From assembly GCA_017409905.1 (NCBI GenBank), contig JAFQRV010000037.1, positions 1 to 44,886 of the forward strand: 44,886 nucleotides of DNA, given 5' to 3'. Shown in pieces: positions 12,836-22,205 of the stretch (its first letter is position 1; each line of letters begins with the position of its first letter). Origin of the DNA: Bacilli bacterium. GTDB taxonomy: Bacteria > Bacillota_I > Bacilli_A > ML615J-28 > CAG-313. Below the pieces are notes generated by a model that saw only the letters and a list, made by a program, of their open reading frames with translations, was not told the origin of the DNA and made no database searches. Both the position numbers and the translations under genes were made by a program.

Positions 12836-14251
12836 TTACCAACTATCTACCACATCGTATTCTAAAACTTGAATACCATTAATTTCTAACGATTCACTAT
12901 TAACAGGGAAGCAATTTATTCCTACAGATAATTTCTTAGTATCTACAAAAAATATAAATCTACCACGAGATAAAACTGCATTATATGTTGTTGTTCCAAA
13001 CTTATCAGTTATAGTTATTTTAAAATCCCAAGCTGAATTTTTGGTCAATGATAATGTTATCTGTGTATTATTATTAATAGTAGTTAAAGTAGAATATGTA
13101 CTTGCTGTAGTTTGTTTATATTGATATTTTATTGTTACCGAGTTCTTAGAATTAATACTTGAATATGAGGCTTGAACTTTCAAATATGTTTCATCCTCAT
13201 AATTGTTCTTTCTTTTTAATGTAATGATTCCGGTTGGCAGTGACCACGGAAGAAACTTTACGGTCTTGGATGCTGATGCAGTATTTCCCCTACTATCTGT
13301 CACTTTTACTGTTAAGGTTAAATTACTTCCTGAATTAATTACACCATAGTTAATATTTCCTGCACTTGTTAATGTTTTAGTAACACCATTTATTGTGGCT
13401 TCATACTTAGTTATTGATGCTCCTTTATTTCCTGTTGCCGAGCTAATCGTTACCAATAAACTTGATAAATTCTGTACAAGATATTGATTATCTCCGGTTA
13501 CTGCTACCGTGGTACTATTGTTATCCTTATACGATATGTTTGAAGCAGATATCGTTGGACTAGCTCCTGTTATGCTTCCGGTGGCACTTTGAGAGCTGGT
13601 TCCTACTGATGTGCTTCCATTATATGTTGTTATTGTAAAAGAAAAAGTACCACTATTAACGGTACTCATTAATGAATATATTGTATTTAGTTCTGCTGTT
13701 GTAAAACTAACACTTGAACCATTCGTAATTCCACTTATAGTTTTTACGGTAGTGCTTCCGTATTTTATAACCATATCATCTCTAAAAGAACTGGAATATT
13801 TTGTTATTGATATTGGAATTGCATTTCCTATTGTGAAGTTTGAAATCCCACCTAGCACACTTTTAGCTGGATCTACTGTCAAACTAAATGTTGCAGATGT
13901 ATCATATTTATTCCATCCGGCTTGAGCATATCCTCCGGTGTCTACTAATTCTGCATAAAATGATGTAGTTCCTGAGGTTTTATTGCTTACTGTATACCAA
14001 CCTGTAGTGCCAGAATAAGTCCAACCTTTTTCATTTGAATTATATGTTTTAACTTGCAGTGTTGCTATATTAGTTCCATCTAGATATAGTGGCATCTTCA
14101 TGGCATTATAAAACCAGCCACCAGAATTTATCCACACGGTATATTTAAATCTATACTGCATATCTGATCCAGATCGTTGATGTTCATATTCTATTGTCCA
14201 ATATCCTTTAGGGCTACTGCACCATTGTCTTGAACTAAATAATGTTTCCAT
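12836..14251 (-). CDS. Phage minor structural protein (DUF859-like)
   Basis: 471 residues, rich in Ser, Thr and Asn with successive beta-sandwich repeats. Landmarks include SLTVDPAKSVLGGISNFTIGNAIPI, TVKVTDSRGNTASASKTVKF and a C-terminal SRGRFIFFVDTKKLSVGINCFP. The last motif and overall layout match the DUF859 family found downstream of Tal in Streptococcus and other Firmicutes phages. It probably forms a fibre or baseplate extension. It lies between Tal and the tail-tip paralogues and has GGAGGTGG upstream of its ATG. Confidence 0.82.
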   Translation of the reverse strand: METLFSSRQWCSSPKGYWTIEYEHQRSGSDMQYRFKYTVWINSGGWFYNAMKMPLYLDGTNIATLQVKTYNSNEKGWTYSGTTGWYTVSNKTSGTTSFYAELVDTGGYAQAGWNKYDTSATFSLTVDPAKSVLGGISNFTIGNAIPISITKYSSSFRDDMVIKYGSTTVKTISGITNGSSVSFTTAELNTIYSLMSTVNSGTFSFTITTYNGSTSVGTSSQSATGSITGASPTISASNISYKDNNSTTVAVTGDNQYLVQNLSSLLVTISSATGNKGASITKYEATINGVTKTLTSAGNINYGVINSGSNLTLTVKVTDSRGNTASASKTVKFLPWSLPTGIITLKRKNNYEDETYLKVQASYSSINSKNSVTIKYQYKQTTASTYSTLTTINNNTQITLSLTKNSAWDFKITITDKFGTTTYNAVLSRGRFIFFVDTKKLSVGINCFPVNSESLEINGIQVLEYDVVDSW

Positions 14252-14261
14252 TCTCCACCTC

Positions 14262-15911
14262 CTATGTTAACGGAACAATTCCTATTCCTGTGTTATCTGT
14301 GGTTTCTATTCCCAACCATCTGGCTTTATTACATAATGTAATCTCTTCTTCTATTACTGACTTTTTCATATGGAACTCATCTCCATTCATCCAGAATACT
14401 TTATTGCCTTTAAAATCATATCCTGCAAATTCTTCAGGATTAATTATTACTTTACTTCCATCTTTTCCAAACACACAGATTCCATTTTCATCAAATGTTC
14501 CTATTAATGTATTTGCTATATCATAGATTTCTATTCTTCCGGCTTCATTAACATGAGAACCTACTTTAAATGTTCCTCCTTTTACAAGTGTTGCAGTCAT
14601 ATTTATTACATTAATTTGTTGCATATCTAAAGTTCCATCAATTAACCATGCTGAAGTAAAAGCTCCATTTATACCTGAATTTGAGAATCCTATTCCTGCT
14701 GAATTAATCATCATAACATTAGTTGCTTCTTCTTTTGGTAATTTATCAACTATTAATATTCTATTTCCTTCATATATTACATAGCTATCTCCTAAAGTTC
14801 CCCATATTTTAGATGTGGCTTCATTTAGTTCATCTTGTAATTGCACCGTTACTACTTCTTTTGCTGATGCTACTGTCTTATCAGTATCATTTTTTATTGT
14901 GCTTATTAGATCCTTTAGTTTATTTTTAAAATTACCAAATTCTATTTCTATATATTTATCTCTTATGCAATCATATTTTAATGAGATAACATTTGTGGAT
15001 AATTCTATTCCAAGTTTCTCATGTTTAACTACTATTACATCTCCTAAATCAACGATACCTTCGATGTGTGCTTTCACTTTGTAGTTACATTTAAATATTT
15101 GATTATCATTAAGATATCTTTCTGCTTGACTTCTTAAATCTTTTAGTATTGCTTCTTTGTATGCAACTTCATCTAGATTTCCTTTATCATCTTTGAATTG
15201 TTCTTGGTCTATTTCCTGGTCAAACTTTATTACTTTCGTATATGGTACATCATAAATATCCATATCTGATATTAAATATACTTCTGGTAATGTTATTCCA
15301 TCATATCCGACAGGTAATAATTTTGTTACTACATTATCCCATACCTCTGTTGCTTCAATATCTGTTGAGTTTTTTCCATATTTAATTGTGACTCCACGAT
15401 CCATACCAATCGTTTTCTTCACACCTATATTCCAATTATCTCTGTATAGGTGACCTCCCCATTTTTCGATTACTACTGATATGGTTTCTTCTAAAGTTTT
15501 TCTAACAATTCTAGCCGAGTTCAAATCAGCTATATCTGATATCATTTTAAATGGTGTAGCACTATCACAAGCATTATTAAAATGATCTAAGGCATCATTA
15601 CAATTTTTGTTTTCAGCATATGCATTTACTATTACATATCTAGCCGAGTCCTTCCACAGATGGTATCCTCTTACAGATATCTTATTATTTCTTTTTTTAG
15701 GATTCGTTAATCTAAATCCCTGTTCTCCCCACCTGGTATTAGCTCTTACTATCATTCCTTCTTGTAAATAATCAATATCTTCTATTGTGGATTCTATATC
15801 GATATAATAATCTCCATTATCTTCTATAAAAATATCAGCTTTAGTTGGATGTAGTATTTTTAACCCATTGTGATTGAATAGTTTTTCGTTGGCTTCATAA
15901 ATTTTTATCAT
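14262..15911 (-). CDS. Tail-associated protein Tal (prophage tail endopeptidase family)
   Basis: 549 residues from the ATG at 15911, which overlaps the Dit stop as TAATG and is preceded by AGGTGG; a GTG at 15920 is less likely. The N-terminal 350 residues follow the gp29/Tal baseplate hub pattern (IKIYEANEKLFNHNGLKIL ... ENGDYYIDIEST, WDNVVTKLLPVGYDG, IDLGDVIVVKHEKLGI). The rest is a helical linker (DLISTIKNDTDKTVASAKEV) and a beta-rich tail. It closes the tail tip and helps wall penetration. I see no obvious lytic domain appended. Confidence 0.85.
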   Translation of the reverse strand: MIKIYEANEKLFNHNGLKILHPTKADIFIEDNGDYYIDIESTIEDIDYLQEGMIVRANTRWGEQGFRLTNPKKRNNKISVRGYHLWKDSARYVIVNAYAENKNCNDALDHFNNACDSATPFKMISDIADLNSARIVRKTLEETISVVIEKWGGHLYRDNWNIGVKKTIGMDRGVTIKYGKNSTDIEATEVWDNVVTKLLPVGYDGITLPEVYLISDMDIYDVPYTKVIKFDQEIDQEQFKDDKGNLDEVAYKEAILKDLRSQAERYLNDNQIFKCNYKVKAHIEGIVDLGDVIVVKHEKLGIELSTNVISLKYDCIRDKYIEIEFGNFKNKLKDLISTIKNDTDKTVASAKEVVTVQLQDELNEATSKIWGTLGDSYVIYEGNRILIVDKLPKEEATNVMMINSAGIGFSNSGINGAFTSAWLIDGTLDMQQINVINMTATLVKGGTFKVGSHVNEAGRIEIYDIANTLIGTFDENGICVFGKDGSKVIINPEEFAGYDFKGNKVFWMNGDEFHMKKSVIEEEITLCNKARWLGIETTDNTGIGIVPLT

Positions 15912-16609
15912 TAAATCCACCTACTTTTTGGTTCAACCTTTATTCTGGTCAAGGAACCTGTCCAGGTTATAGTATTGTTTCCTACTGCTAATTTAGGAAA
16001 TTCTCCAAGCATATATCTATTTTTATATACTCCATTCAGATATGCTTCTTCTTGTAAGCTATCTATAACTACCGATGTTTCTCCTTCTGGGAATGTATAT
16101 TCAAAAATTGTAGATCCATTTATAGCTATTTCTATATTTCCACTACCATATAAAGTAATAATTGGTTTTGACATTTCTAATCCCTGGTTATTTACTACTA
16201 ACGATGTTTGAGTAGTAATGCTTAAATCCTTTACTGCCTCATCTTTCAAATATTTATATGGTTGTGTATAAAACTTAACTACTGCAGTTTTAAATCTTAG
16301 CAATTTTTCATAATCTATCTTATCCATGATTCTGCAATTATATATTTTATTTGGTTCATCAGATAATGTTAGGTTACCCTCTCCTGTAAAATATTTTGCT
16401 ATTGCATCTAAGTCATAGTTTCTGGTTAATCCTATTTTTACATTCTTAGTGTAGCTTTCATACCCTAGGTCTTCTATAATATCCCCATCTCTTCCATCAA
16501 TTTTGGTTATTGAAGTTCTCATTTTAGGTTTTGTGATAGGTGGTAATTCACATATCAATAGTCCTGGTATAGTTTCACTCTTTATTCCCTTCCATTCTAT
16601 ATATGCCAT
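15911..16609 (-). CDS. Distal tail protein Dit
   Basis: 232 residues in the Dit (siphovirus tail component) family. The N-terminal domain has the typical SITKIDGRDGDIIEDLGYES and NVKIGLTRNYDLDAIAKYFT stretches, and the C-terminal domain is a galectin-like beta sandwich (IEIAINGSTIFEYTFPEGET). Dit forms the hexameric ring that joins tail tube to baseplate. It starts directly on the tape-measure stop (TAATG) and is followed by Tal, the canonical order. Confidence 0.88.
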   Translation of the reverse strand: MAYIEWKGIKSETIPGLLICELPPITKPKMRTSITKIDGRDGDIIEDLGYESYTKNVKIGLTRNYDLDAIAKYFTGEGNLTLSDEPNKIYNCRIMDKIDYEKLLRFKTAVVKFYTQPYKYLKDEAVKDLSITTQTSLVVNNQGLEMSKPIITLYGSGNIEIAINGSTIFEYTFPEGETSVVIDSLQEEAYLNGVYKNRYMLGEFPKLAVGNNTITWTGSLTRIKVEPKSRWI

Positions 16610-19314
16610 TATGAATACACCACCTTTTCCACATTATCTACTACTAATTCTCCGAAGGTTTCATCAAATGCTTTAAATGTCATTCCAGATAATGCTTCTT
16701 TAAATGCATCTACCAATACTTCTTTACTGAAGTTTGTTTCTAAGCTTCCTGCAGAATTAATATTTGTATTTAATCCTAAGTCAAACTCTGTAGGTATTGC
16801 ATTTTCTATATCTGTAGCTACATTATCCATCTCATCTGTAAATCCTTCTCCAATACCTAATGCCAAATTTTTACCTATCTGGTCTTCGAATAATTTTGAT
16901 GGAGAATTGATTCCAAAGAATGACTTAATTCCTTTTAAAATGGAATCTCCAAATCCTTTTATTTTTCCAATTACCCAATCCTTAGCATTATTTATTCCAT
17001 TCCATAATCCCTGAACTAAATTCTTACCTACTTCTGGGATTTTTTTGATTCCTTCTACTATTCCATCTTTAATTTTTCCAAGTAATTCTTTACCTTTGGC
17101 TACCATGTTCGAATAGTAACTAGCTATTCCTGTAACTAACGATGTAATGATTTGTGGTATTGCCTTTATTAGATTTGGTATTGCTTTCACAAGACCTACT
17201 GCTAATTGAATTGTTAGTTCAATACCCATTGCTATTATTTTTGGTAGATTATCTACTATTGCCTGAATTAATTTATCAATAATTACTGGTATCTTATCTA
17301 TCAGGTCTGGAAGAGCATTCATAAGTCCTTCTGCTAAGCCAATTATTAGTTGGATTCCTGCATCTATTATTAATCCGATGTTATCTAGCAATGTTGTTGC
17401 CATTAAAATTACACATTCAATTATCTGTGGAATTAGTGTTGGTAATGATGTTGCTATTCCCTGGATCAAAGATACTATTATCTGAATTCCTGCTGATATG
17501 ATTTGTGGGAGCATTGTTATCAATGCATTAAGTATCGTATTTATTACTTGATTCAGTCCTGTCATCAGACTTCCAATATTTCCTGTTATTCCTGTAATTA
17601 ATTTTTGTATTAATTCTACTCCTATGTTTAATATTTCTGGTAATAGTGTATCTGCTAATCCTAACACCAATTCTATGATTCCATCTAAGGCTATACTTAT
17701 TCTTGGAACTATGTTTTCTGCCATTATCATTACACTATCTACGAAGTTTGTTATCAATCCCTCGAAGTTAGCATTCTCATCTGCTACTCCTGTGATTAAA
17801 TTCGACCAAGCTGACTTCATTGCACTAACGGATCCACTTATAGTTTGTGTAGCTTCTTTAGCTGTGGTTCCCATAGCTTCTGTAGCTTCTTCTAATGTCA
17901 TTTCTCCACTTGCAACTTTAGCCATTGCTTCTTCATATGATAATCCGGATATTTTCATCTCTGTTTGTATGACATGTATGGCTTCATACACATCACTTAA
18001 ATTGCTGATATCATATTTTATTCCACTTATTTTTTGTGCATCTGCTAACAGCCTTTCCATTTCTGTTTTGGTTCCACCATATCCAAGTTTTAGGTTATCA
18101 AGCATGGTATAATTTTGTTTTGCAAATCCCTGATAAGCACTTTGTATTAGTGACATGTCTGTACCCATCTTATTAGCATTGTCTGACATATCTCTTATTG
18201 CCATATCAGCTATCTTAGCCGATTGAGCTGTGTCATTATCAAGGCTCTGTAATAAACTTGCTGAGAAACTTGTTACTGTAGACATGTACTCATTTGCACT
18301 TAATCCTGCTGTTTTATATGCATTGTTAGCATATTCAGAAACTGCTCCAGCACTATCTCCAAATAAGGTTTCTACACCACCTACTAATTGTTCATATTCT
18401 GCATAACTCTGTATGGCTTGTTTTCCTAGATCTACAATTCCTTTGGCTACGGCTCCCATAGCACTTGCTAATCCTTTTACTCCAGCAATTATAGCTTCAC
18501 TTGTTAGATTAGCTTTAATTAAATCTCCAAGTTTCAAAGTTTGTGTTCCAGCTTCTTTTTCTGATCGTGTAAATTCATCAATTTCCTTTGTGGCTTTCGA
18601 CATTCTGGTTTCATTTTCTTTGATATTTTCACTTAGATTTTTAATTTCTGCTTTTAGTGTTTTAGCTTCTGCTGAATTCTTACCCTGTTCTAATACTACT
18701 GATGCATATTTATCTCTTAAAGTAGATAATTTTGTTTTTTGCTCATCTATCGTATCGTTCATCTTTTGGTAAGAGCTTCTATTATCTTCTAATTCTTTTT
18801 GGTTATTACTTAATTCTGTAGTTAAGTTATTAACTTCTGCCTGAGCTAGATTTAATTCCTTCTGATACTTATTTATTGTTATCTTATTTTTCTCATATTG
18901 AGACTCTGCTTTGGCTAATTCAGTTGATAATTCACTTACTACTTTCTCTTGAGCTTTTATCTCTTCAGAAGTTGAGGAAGTGTTATTTTTTAATTCTTCT
19001 AGCTTCTTATTTTCTTTTTCTAGATTCATCATCATATCCATCATAGCTACTGCATTTTTGTCTTGTTGTTTATTGAAGTCTTCTAATGCTGATTTGTATG
19101 TGGATATCTTTTTATTACCTTCTTCTATTTCTTTATTTAAGACATTGTTTCGAGAAGTTATGGCTTGAACTGATTTATCATTCTTATCAAATTGACTCGA
19201 TACAACTTTCATTTCACTAGCCATAACTGTCAGATTGCTTGTAATTGTTTTTAGAGCTTTAGTGTATTCACTTTCTCCTGTTAACTTAACAGAGCCTCCA
19301 AATGATCCAGCCAT
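16609..19314 (-). CDS. Tail tape measure protein
   Basis: 901 residues from the ATG at 19314 (GGAGGG six bases upstream; another ATG two codons earlier is too close to the site). The first 260 residues are coiled coil. Then comes the conserved core SYAEYEQLVGGVETLFGDSAGAVSEYANNAY typical of Firmicutes tape measures, a long hydrophobic stretch of amphipathic helix repeats (about 540-740, e.g. IPQIITSLV, LPQIISAGIQIIVSLIQGI), and FFGINSPSKLFEDQIGKNL near the end. It sets tail length and may enter the membrane during DNA injection. Longest gene in the prophage. Confidence 0.95.
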   Translation of the reverse strand: MAGSFGGSVKLTGESEYTKALKTITSNLTVMASEMKVVSSQFDKNDKSVQAITSRNNVLNKEIEEGNKKISTYKSALEDFNKQQDKNAVAMMDMMMNLEKENKKLEELKNNTSSTSEEIKAQEKVVSELSTELAKAESQYEKNKITINKYQKELNLAQAEVNNLTTELSNNQKELEDNRSSYQKMNDTIDEQKTKLSTLRDKYASVVLEQGKNSAEAKTLKAEIKNLSENIKENETRMSKATKEIDEFTRSEKEAGTQTLKLGDLIKANLTSEAIIAGVKGLASAMGAVAKGIVDLGKQAIQSYAEYEQLVGGVETLFGDSAGAVSEYANNAYKTAGLSANEYMSTVTSFSASLLQSLDNDTAQSAKIADMAIRDMSDNANKMGTDMSLIQSAYQGFAKQNYTMLDNLKLGYGGTKTEMERLLADAQKISGIKYDISNLSDVYEAIHVIQTEMKISGLSYEEAMAKVASGEMTLEEATEAMGTTAKEATQTISGSVSAMKSAWSNLITGVADENANFEGLITNFVDSVMIMAENIVPRISIALDGIIELVLGLADTLLPEILNIGVELIQKLITGITGNIGSLMTGLNQVINTILNALITMLPQIISAGIQIIVSLIQGIATSLPTLIPQIIECVILMATTLLDNIGLIIDAGIQLIIGLAEGLMNALPDLIDKIPVIIDKLIQAIVDNLPKIIAMGIELTIQLAVGLVKAIPNLIKAIPQIITSLVTGIASYYSNMVAKGKELLGKIKDGIVEGIKKIPEVGKNLVQGLWNGINNAKDWVIGKIKGFGDSILKGIKSFFGINSPSKLFEDQIGKNLALGIGEGFTDEMDNVATDIENAIPTEFDLGLNTNINSAGSLETNFSKEVLVDAFKEALSGMTFKAFDETFGELVVDNVEKVVYS

Positions 19315-19329
19315 ATACATCCCTCCTTC

Positions 19330-19895
19330 TTATAACCATTCCTCTTCTTCAATTGCCATTTCCTCTAATTTTTGGTAACTAATTTTTCTTAATTTGAAAT
19401 CATAAAATCTTTGGTAATGATAGTAGAGATTTCTAAATTTTCTGTATGTTAGTCTACCGACTTCTTTAGCTGATAGACCTAGAAGATTTATTCCTGTAAA
19501 TAAAATCCACGAGAAATCGATCGGTTCATCTTCCTCGTGGACTATATGTTTTTTGGGTGATCATCTTTAACACTCTCTGTTATTGCTTTATTTAGCTTTT
19601 TGGCTGTTTCTTGAACACCAACTCGAGTTATTAATCTACCCACTTGTTTTTGAGTTAACAAAGGCTTATTATTGCCTTTTTCATCGTTCTCTATTTCAAT
19701 GGCTTCATTTATCATTTCTGTAAAACCAAATATTAGAGCTTTTGCATTCGGTTCTTTGCCACCTTTATTATCAGTCAGTTTTCCCCACTTTTGTACGGTG
19801 CCATATTGTTTTTGTATGGCTTCCATTACATTTAAATTAAATACTAATGCATATTTTTCATTTTCTATTTCAAATTCAAATTTATAGTCTTTCAT
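19330..19895 (-). CDS. Tail assembly chaperone, -1 frameshift product (gpGT)
   Basis: The chaperone gene ends at 19542 but a second frame, shifted by -1, continues without a stop from the slippery site to a TAA at 19330-19332. The extension adds 72 residues (HIVHEEDEPIDFSWILFTG..., then NLLGLSAKEVGRLTYRKF) and gives a 188-residue fusion. The extension has no start codon or ribosome binding site of its own and looks like gpT domains that contact the tape measure. This is the conserved gpG/gpGT arrangement of siphophage tails. Confidence 0.88.
19542..19895 (-). CDS. Tail assembly chaperone (gpG)
   Basis: A 117-residue protein located between the major tail protein and the tape measure. It begins MKDYKFEFEIENEKYALVFN and has the helical core NVMEAIQKQYGTVQKWGKLT typical of gpG-like chaperones, ending DDHPKNI. 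It coats the tape measure before tail-tube polymerisation. The last codons contain the slippery heptamer, so a minority of ribosomes extend into gpGT. Confidence 0.88.
   Translation of the reverse strand: MKDYKFEFEIENEKYALVFNLNVMEAIQKQYGTVQKWGKLTDNKGGKEPNAKALIFGFTEMINEAIEIENDEKGNNKPLLTQKQVGRLITRVGVQETAKKLNKAITESVKDDHPKNI
19548..19554 (-). promoter_or_regulatory. Programmed -1 ribosomal frameshift site
   Basis: On the minus strand the heptamer is A-AAA-AAC in the zero frame (codons CCA AAA AAC), a textbook X-XXY-YYZ slippery site. It lies three codons before the gpG stop. The inverted arms CCACGAGGAAGA / TTTCTCGTGG just downstream (CCACGAG pairs with CTCGTGG, about 19504-19540) could be the stimulatory hairpin. 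Confidence 0.88.
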
Positions 19896-19933
19896 TTTTC
19901 CTCCTAAATATTAAAGGTGGACATTTATCCACC

Positions 19934-20482
19934 TTATGCTGTCTTTTCAAATAATCCTTCTAAATACTCAACTGCTTCATTAAATGTTGCAAATGTTTGA
20001 GTTTTAGACCAAGTACCATCCTCTAATTTTAGGACTGTACCTTCTAGAGTTGTTGTAGTAAATTCTACACTTTCTCCTTTTGTTTTTTCATCTGGTAATG
20101 CATCCTTAAATTTTACTTTACTTAAGAACTCTACCTTATATTTGTATACTCCATTTACTACTTTTGTAATTATTCTTCCGAATCCTACATATGGAGCTAT
20201 ATCTGTATCTTTACGGATTATTTCTCCGGCTTCTGACATCTCATGACCTGTTAAGTCTGAGTATGTTTGGTCATCATCCTCATCTACCGTAATTGATACA
20301 GTTCCCTTTTTGAAAGTGTAATCACTTTCTGCTAATCCATCATCAGCATATAATTCTGCTGAATTTAGATCTAATGAAACCTTACAATCGACAGCTTTTC
20401 CTGGTGTCTTAACCTCAGCATATGTTTCTGTTTCTTCATCTAAGATTCCATATCTAAAATTTTTCAACCCTATTCTTGCCAT
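19934..20482 (-). CDS. Major tail tube protein
   Basis: A 182-residue protein in the phi13/TP901-type major tail protein family: ARIGLKNFRYGILDEETETY at the start, SLDLNSAELYADDGLAESDY, FKKGTVSITVDEDDDQTYSD and VVNGVYKYKVEFLSKVKFKD. These are the family's typical blocks. It polymerises into the tail tube. It is between the tail terminator-like gene and the chaperone gene. Confidence 0.9.
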   Translation of the reverse strand: MARIGLKNFRYGILDEETETYAEVKTPGKAVDCKVSLDLNSAELYADDGLAESDYTFKKGTVSITVDEDDDQTYSDLTGHEMSEAGEIIRKDTDIAPYVGFGRIITKVVNGVYKYKVEFLSKVKFKDALPDEKTKGESVEFTTTTLEGTVLKLEDGTWSKTQTFATFNEAVEYLEGLFEKTA

Positions 20483-20833
20483 TTATATTTCCATCCTTTC
20501 TTTTGCAAATTCTAAAGTCTTATGATATAACCCTGTATCATTTTCATACATATCAGGGCTACTACCTGTTCTTATGAAGTTATTTTCTTTCATAACTTCT
20601 TTTATTTTTTTCTCTATTGCTAAATAATTACCATTACTGAAGATATCAATATCTATATATGCTACACTTCCAACTCCTTGGTCTTCTGCAAACAATGTAG
20701 GATCATCATCTGTAAAAGCATAAGTAATATATGTTTTGCTTTTTCCGGTATATGTTATAAACTCTGCCGGAATCTTTTTGCCTTCCACTTCAAAATTATC
20801 GAATATAGATTTTAATAATTCATAATCATTCAT
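20483..20833 (-). CDS. Tail terminator / tail completion protein
   Basis: 116 residues with the pattern of head-tail joining genes upstream of the major tail protein (DUF3168 or minor-capsid-like): a helix MNDYELLKSIFDNF, PAEFITYTGKSKTYITYAFT, then a mixed alpha/beta region SVAYIDIDIFSNGNYLAIEK. It overlaps the gp10-like gene by eight bases and abuts the tail protein gene by one base. Function is taken mainly from position and fold-like pattern. Confidence 0.75.
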   Translation of the reverse strand: MNDYELLKSIFDNFEVEGKKIPAEFITYTGKSKTYITYAFTDDDPTLFAEDQGVGSVAYIDIDIFSNGNYLAIEKKIKEVMKENNFIRTGSSPDMYENDTGLYHKTLEFAKERMEI

Positions 20834-21236
20834 TTTTTATGTATTTCTCCTGAGCTTTAATCATTGCATTGGTTATTGCTGTTTCCTGTCTGAATGCTTT
20901 TCTGAAGAATGGCTTCTTCTTTTCTCCTCGGCTGGTTCCAAATTCTCTAGCTAATGCTATTAGTGGAATTGGCACACCTTCATCGTTATATCCATAGAAT
21001 CCAACTTTTGTATTTATTCCATCATCTGTTGGTGTCTTGTATGATTTCGTAATCTTCAATCCTTTATCCAAAGATTCTGTACTTTTAAAACTAGATTTCA
21101 TATTTGATTTAACTTGTTTATATACCACTTCGGCTCCTGCTCTGGTCATTTCACTTAGCATTTCTTCAGTATTGGATTCTAGCTTCTGGAATGTTTTTAT
21201 TAGCTCAGTAGGTAATTCAGCATTAAATCCTGCCAT
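20826..21236 (-). CDS. HK97 gp10-like head-tail joining protein
   Basis: 136 residues. The C-terminal block PLIALAREFGTSRGEKKKPFFRKAFR is characteristic of the HK97 gp10 family, and the N-terminal helix TELIKTFQKLESNTEEMLSE matches it in size and character. It helps terminate the tail and join it to the head. It overlaps its neighbours by one and eight bases, in the standard connector cluster. Confidence 0.88.
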   Translation of the reverse strand: MAGFNAELPTELIKTFQKLESNTEEMLSEMTRAGAEVVYKQVKSNMKSSFKSTESLDKGLKITKSYKTPTDDGINTKVGFYGYNDEGVPIPLIALAREFGTSRGEKKKPFFRKAFRQETAITNAMIKAQEKYIKNE

Positions 21237-21562
21237 TATTTTGTGACTTCTTTTGCTTGGATTTCTAATTCGATATTTTCTTCATCAATGTTATTCAAAT
21301 ACTCTATGGTATATCTTTTCTTATTAAACAGAATTATCATATCCCTGGTTATTTCAGTTTTTGGATAACGAATTGTGAAGTTAGTGTAGGCTTTTTCAAA
21401 ATCACTATTATTTGCTATCAAAGTAAATCCTTTTGTTGTTTTGACTTTAGCCCAAGTAGTTAGGATGAGAGTGTCTTCTGGATTTTTAAATCCTGCACTA
21501 TCATCCTTTATAGCTACTTTGTATATTGATATTTTTTTACTATAATCTCCTGGGTTTAACAT
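21236..21562 (-). CDS. Head closure protein (SPP1 gp16-like)
   Basis: 108 residues starting MLNPGDYSKKISIYKVAIKD, the characteristic opening of the head-tail adaptor/closure family, followed by a beta barrel pattern (TWAKVKTTKGFTLI, YTNFTIRYPKTEIT, MIILFNKKRYTIEYLNNID). It plugs the connector after DNA packaging. Overlaps the upstream gp6-like gene by seven bases. Confidence 0.87.
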   Translation of the reverse strand: MLNPGDYSKKISIYKVAIKDDSAGFKNPEDTLILTTWAKVKTTKGFTLIANNSDFEKAYTNFTIRYPKTEITRDMIILFNKKRYTIEYLNNIDEENIELEIQAKEVTK

Positions 21563-21843
21563 ATGTTATTTCTAGAGTGCATTCCAAGTATGGTTTCTAC
21601 AACTTTATTTAGATTGTTTTTATCCACATATAAAGTCCTATTATCATACATGTCCTGGCATAAAATAAAAACGACAATTAAAAAATCATCGTATTCATCT
21701 AAATCCTTTACTCCTGTATTTTCTGTTATAAATTTTTTAGCAATAGTTATTAAAGCATTAAGTAATTTCCTATCTGCTTCATCGACTTCTTGTAATCTGA
21801 TATAGTTAGCTATATCATCACATGTTATTGTACTTACTTTCAT
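21556..21843 (-). CDS. Head-tail connector protein (gp6-like)
   Basis: 95 residues, all-helical, with the family pattern DEADRKLLNALITIAKKFIT, ENTGVKDLDEYDDFLIVVFI and LCQDMYDNRTLY. It forms the ring beneath the portal. AAGGAGG lies six bases upstream of the ATG. A 44-base gap separates it from the preceding coiled-coil gene. Confidence 0.88.
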   Translation of the reverse strand: MKVSTITCDDIANYIRLQEVDEADRKLLNALITIAKKFITENTGVKDLDEYDDFLIVVFILCQDMYDNRTLYVDKNNLNKVVETILGMHSRNNIC

Positions 21844-21887
21844 TAGTTTCCTCCTTCTTTGAGGTCTTGCCTGAACAACTAATGACC

Positions 21888-22205
21888 TTATTTATCTTTT
21901 TGATTATCTTCTGGATCTTTTCCAGCTTCCGGATCTATTGGTGCTTCTGGATCCGTTTCAGGTTCTTTTGTAGCTTCTGCTAATTGAGCTTTTAACTCTT
22001 CAATTTCTAATTTTAGTTCATCGTTTTCTTTTTTTAGAGATTCATTCTCTTTTTTTAATTCTGCTTGGCTTCTGTTTTTTTCAGAGTATTCTTCTATGTA
22101 ACCAGCTTTTAAAAGGTCACTGATTATTGCTTTATCTTTTAATTCAATAACATGACCTTTTGAGCCAGATACTTTTCCACTAAAACTCTTTAATACTTTA
22201 AACAT
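21888..22205 (-). CDS. Small coiled-coil protein next to the capsid gene
   Basis: 105 residues. An N-terminal part (MFKVLKSFSGKVSGSKGHVI ... SDLLKAGYIEEY) resembles the short domains of head-associated proteins, then a lysine/glutamate heptad coil (AELKKENESLKKENDELKLE) and a disordered Pro/Glu/Asp tail. The start overlaps the capsid stop (TAATG). In related phages this slot holds a head fibre or accessory capsid protein; the assignment here is by position and shape. Confidence 0.6.
   Translation of the reverse strand: MFKVLKSFSGKVSGSKGHVIELKDKAIISDLLKAGYIEEYSEKNRSQAELKKENESLKKENDELKLEIEELKAQLAEATKEPETDPEAPIDPEAGKDPEDNQKDK

Noticed and set aside
13611-13925. Plus-strand open frames within the tail genes (also at 17624, 18413, 23448, 25948)
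   Set aside because: They are antisense shadows of long conserved structural genes with no ribosome binding sites.
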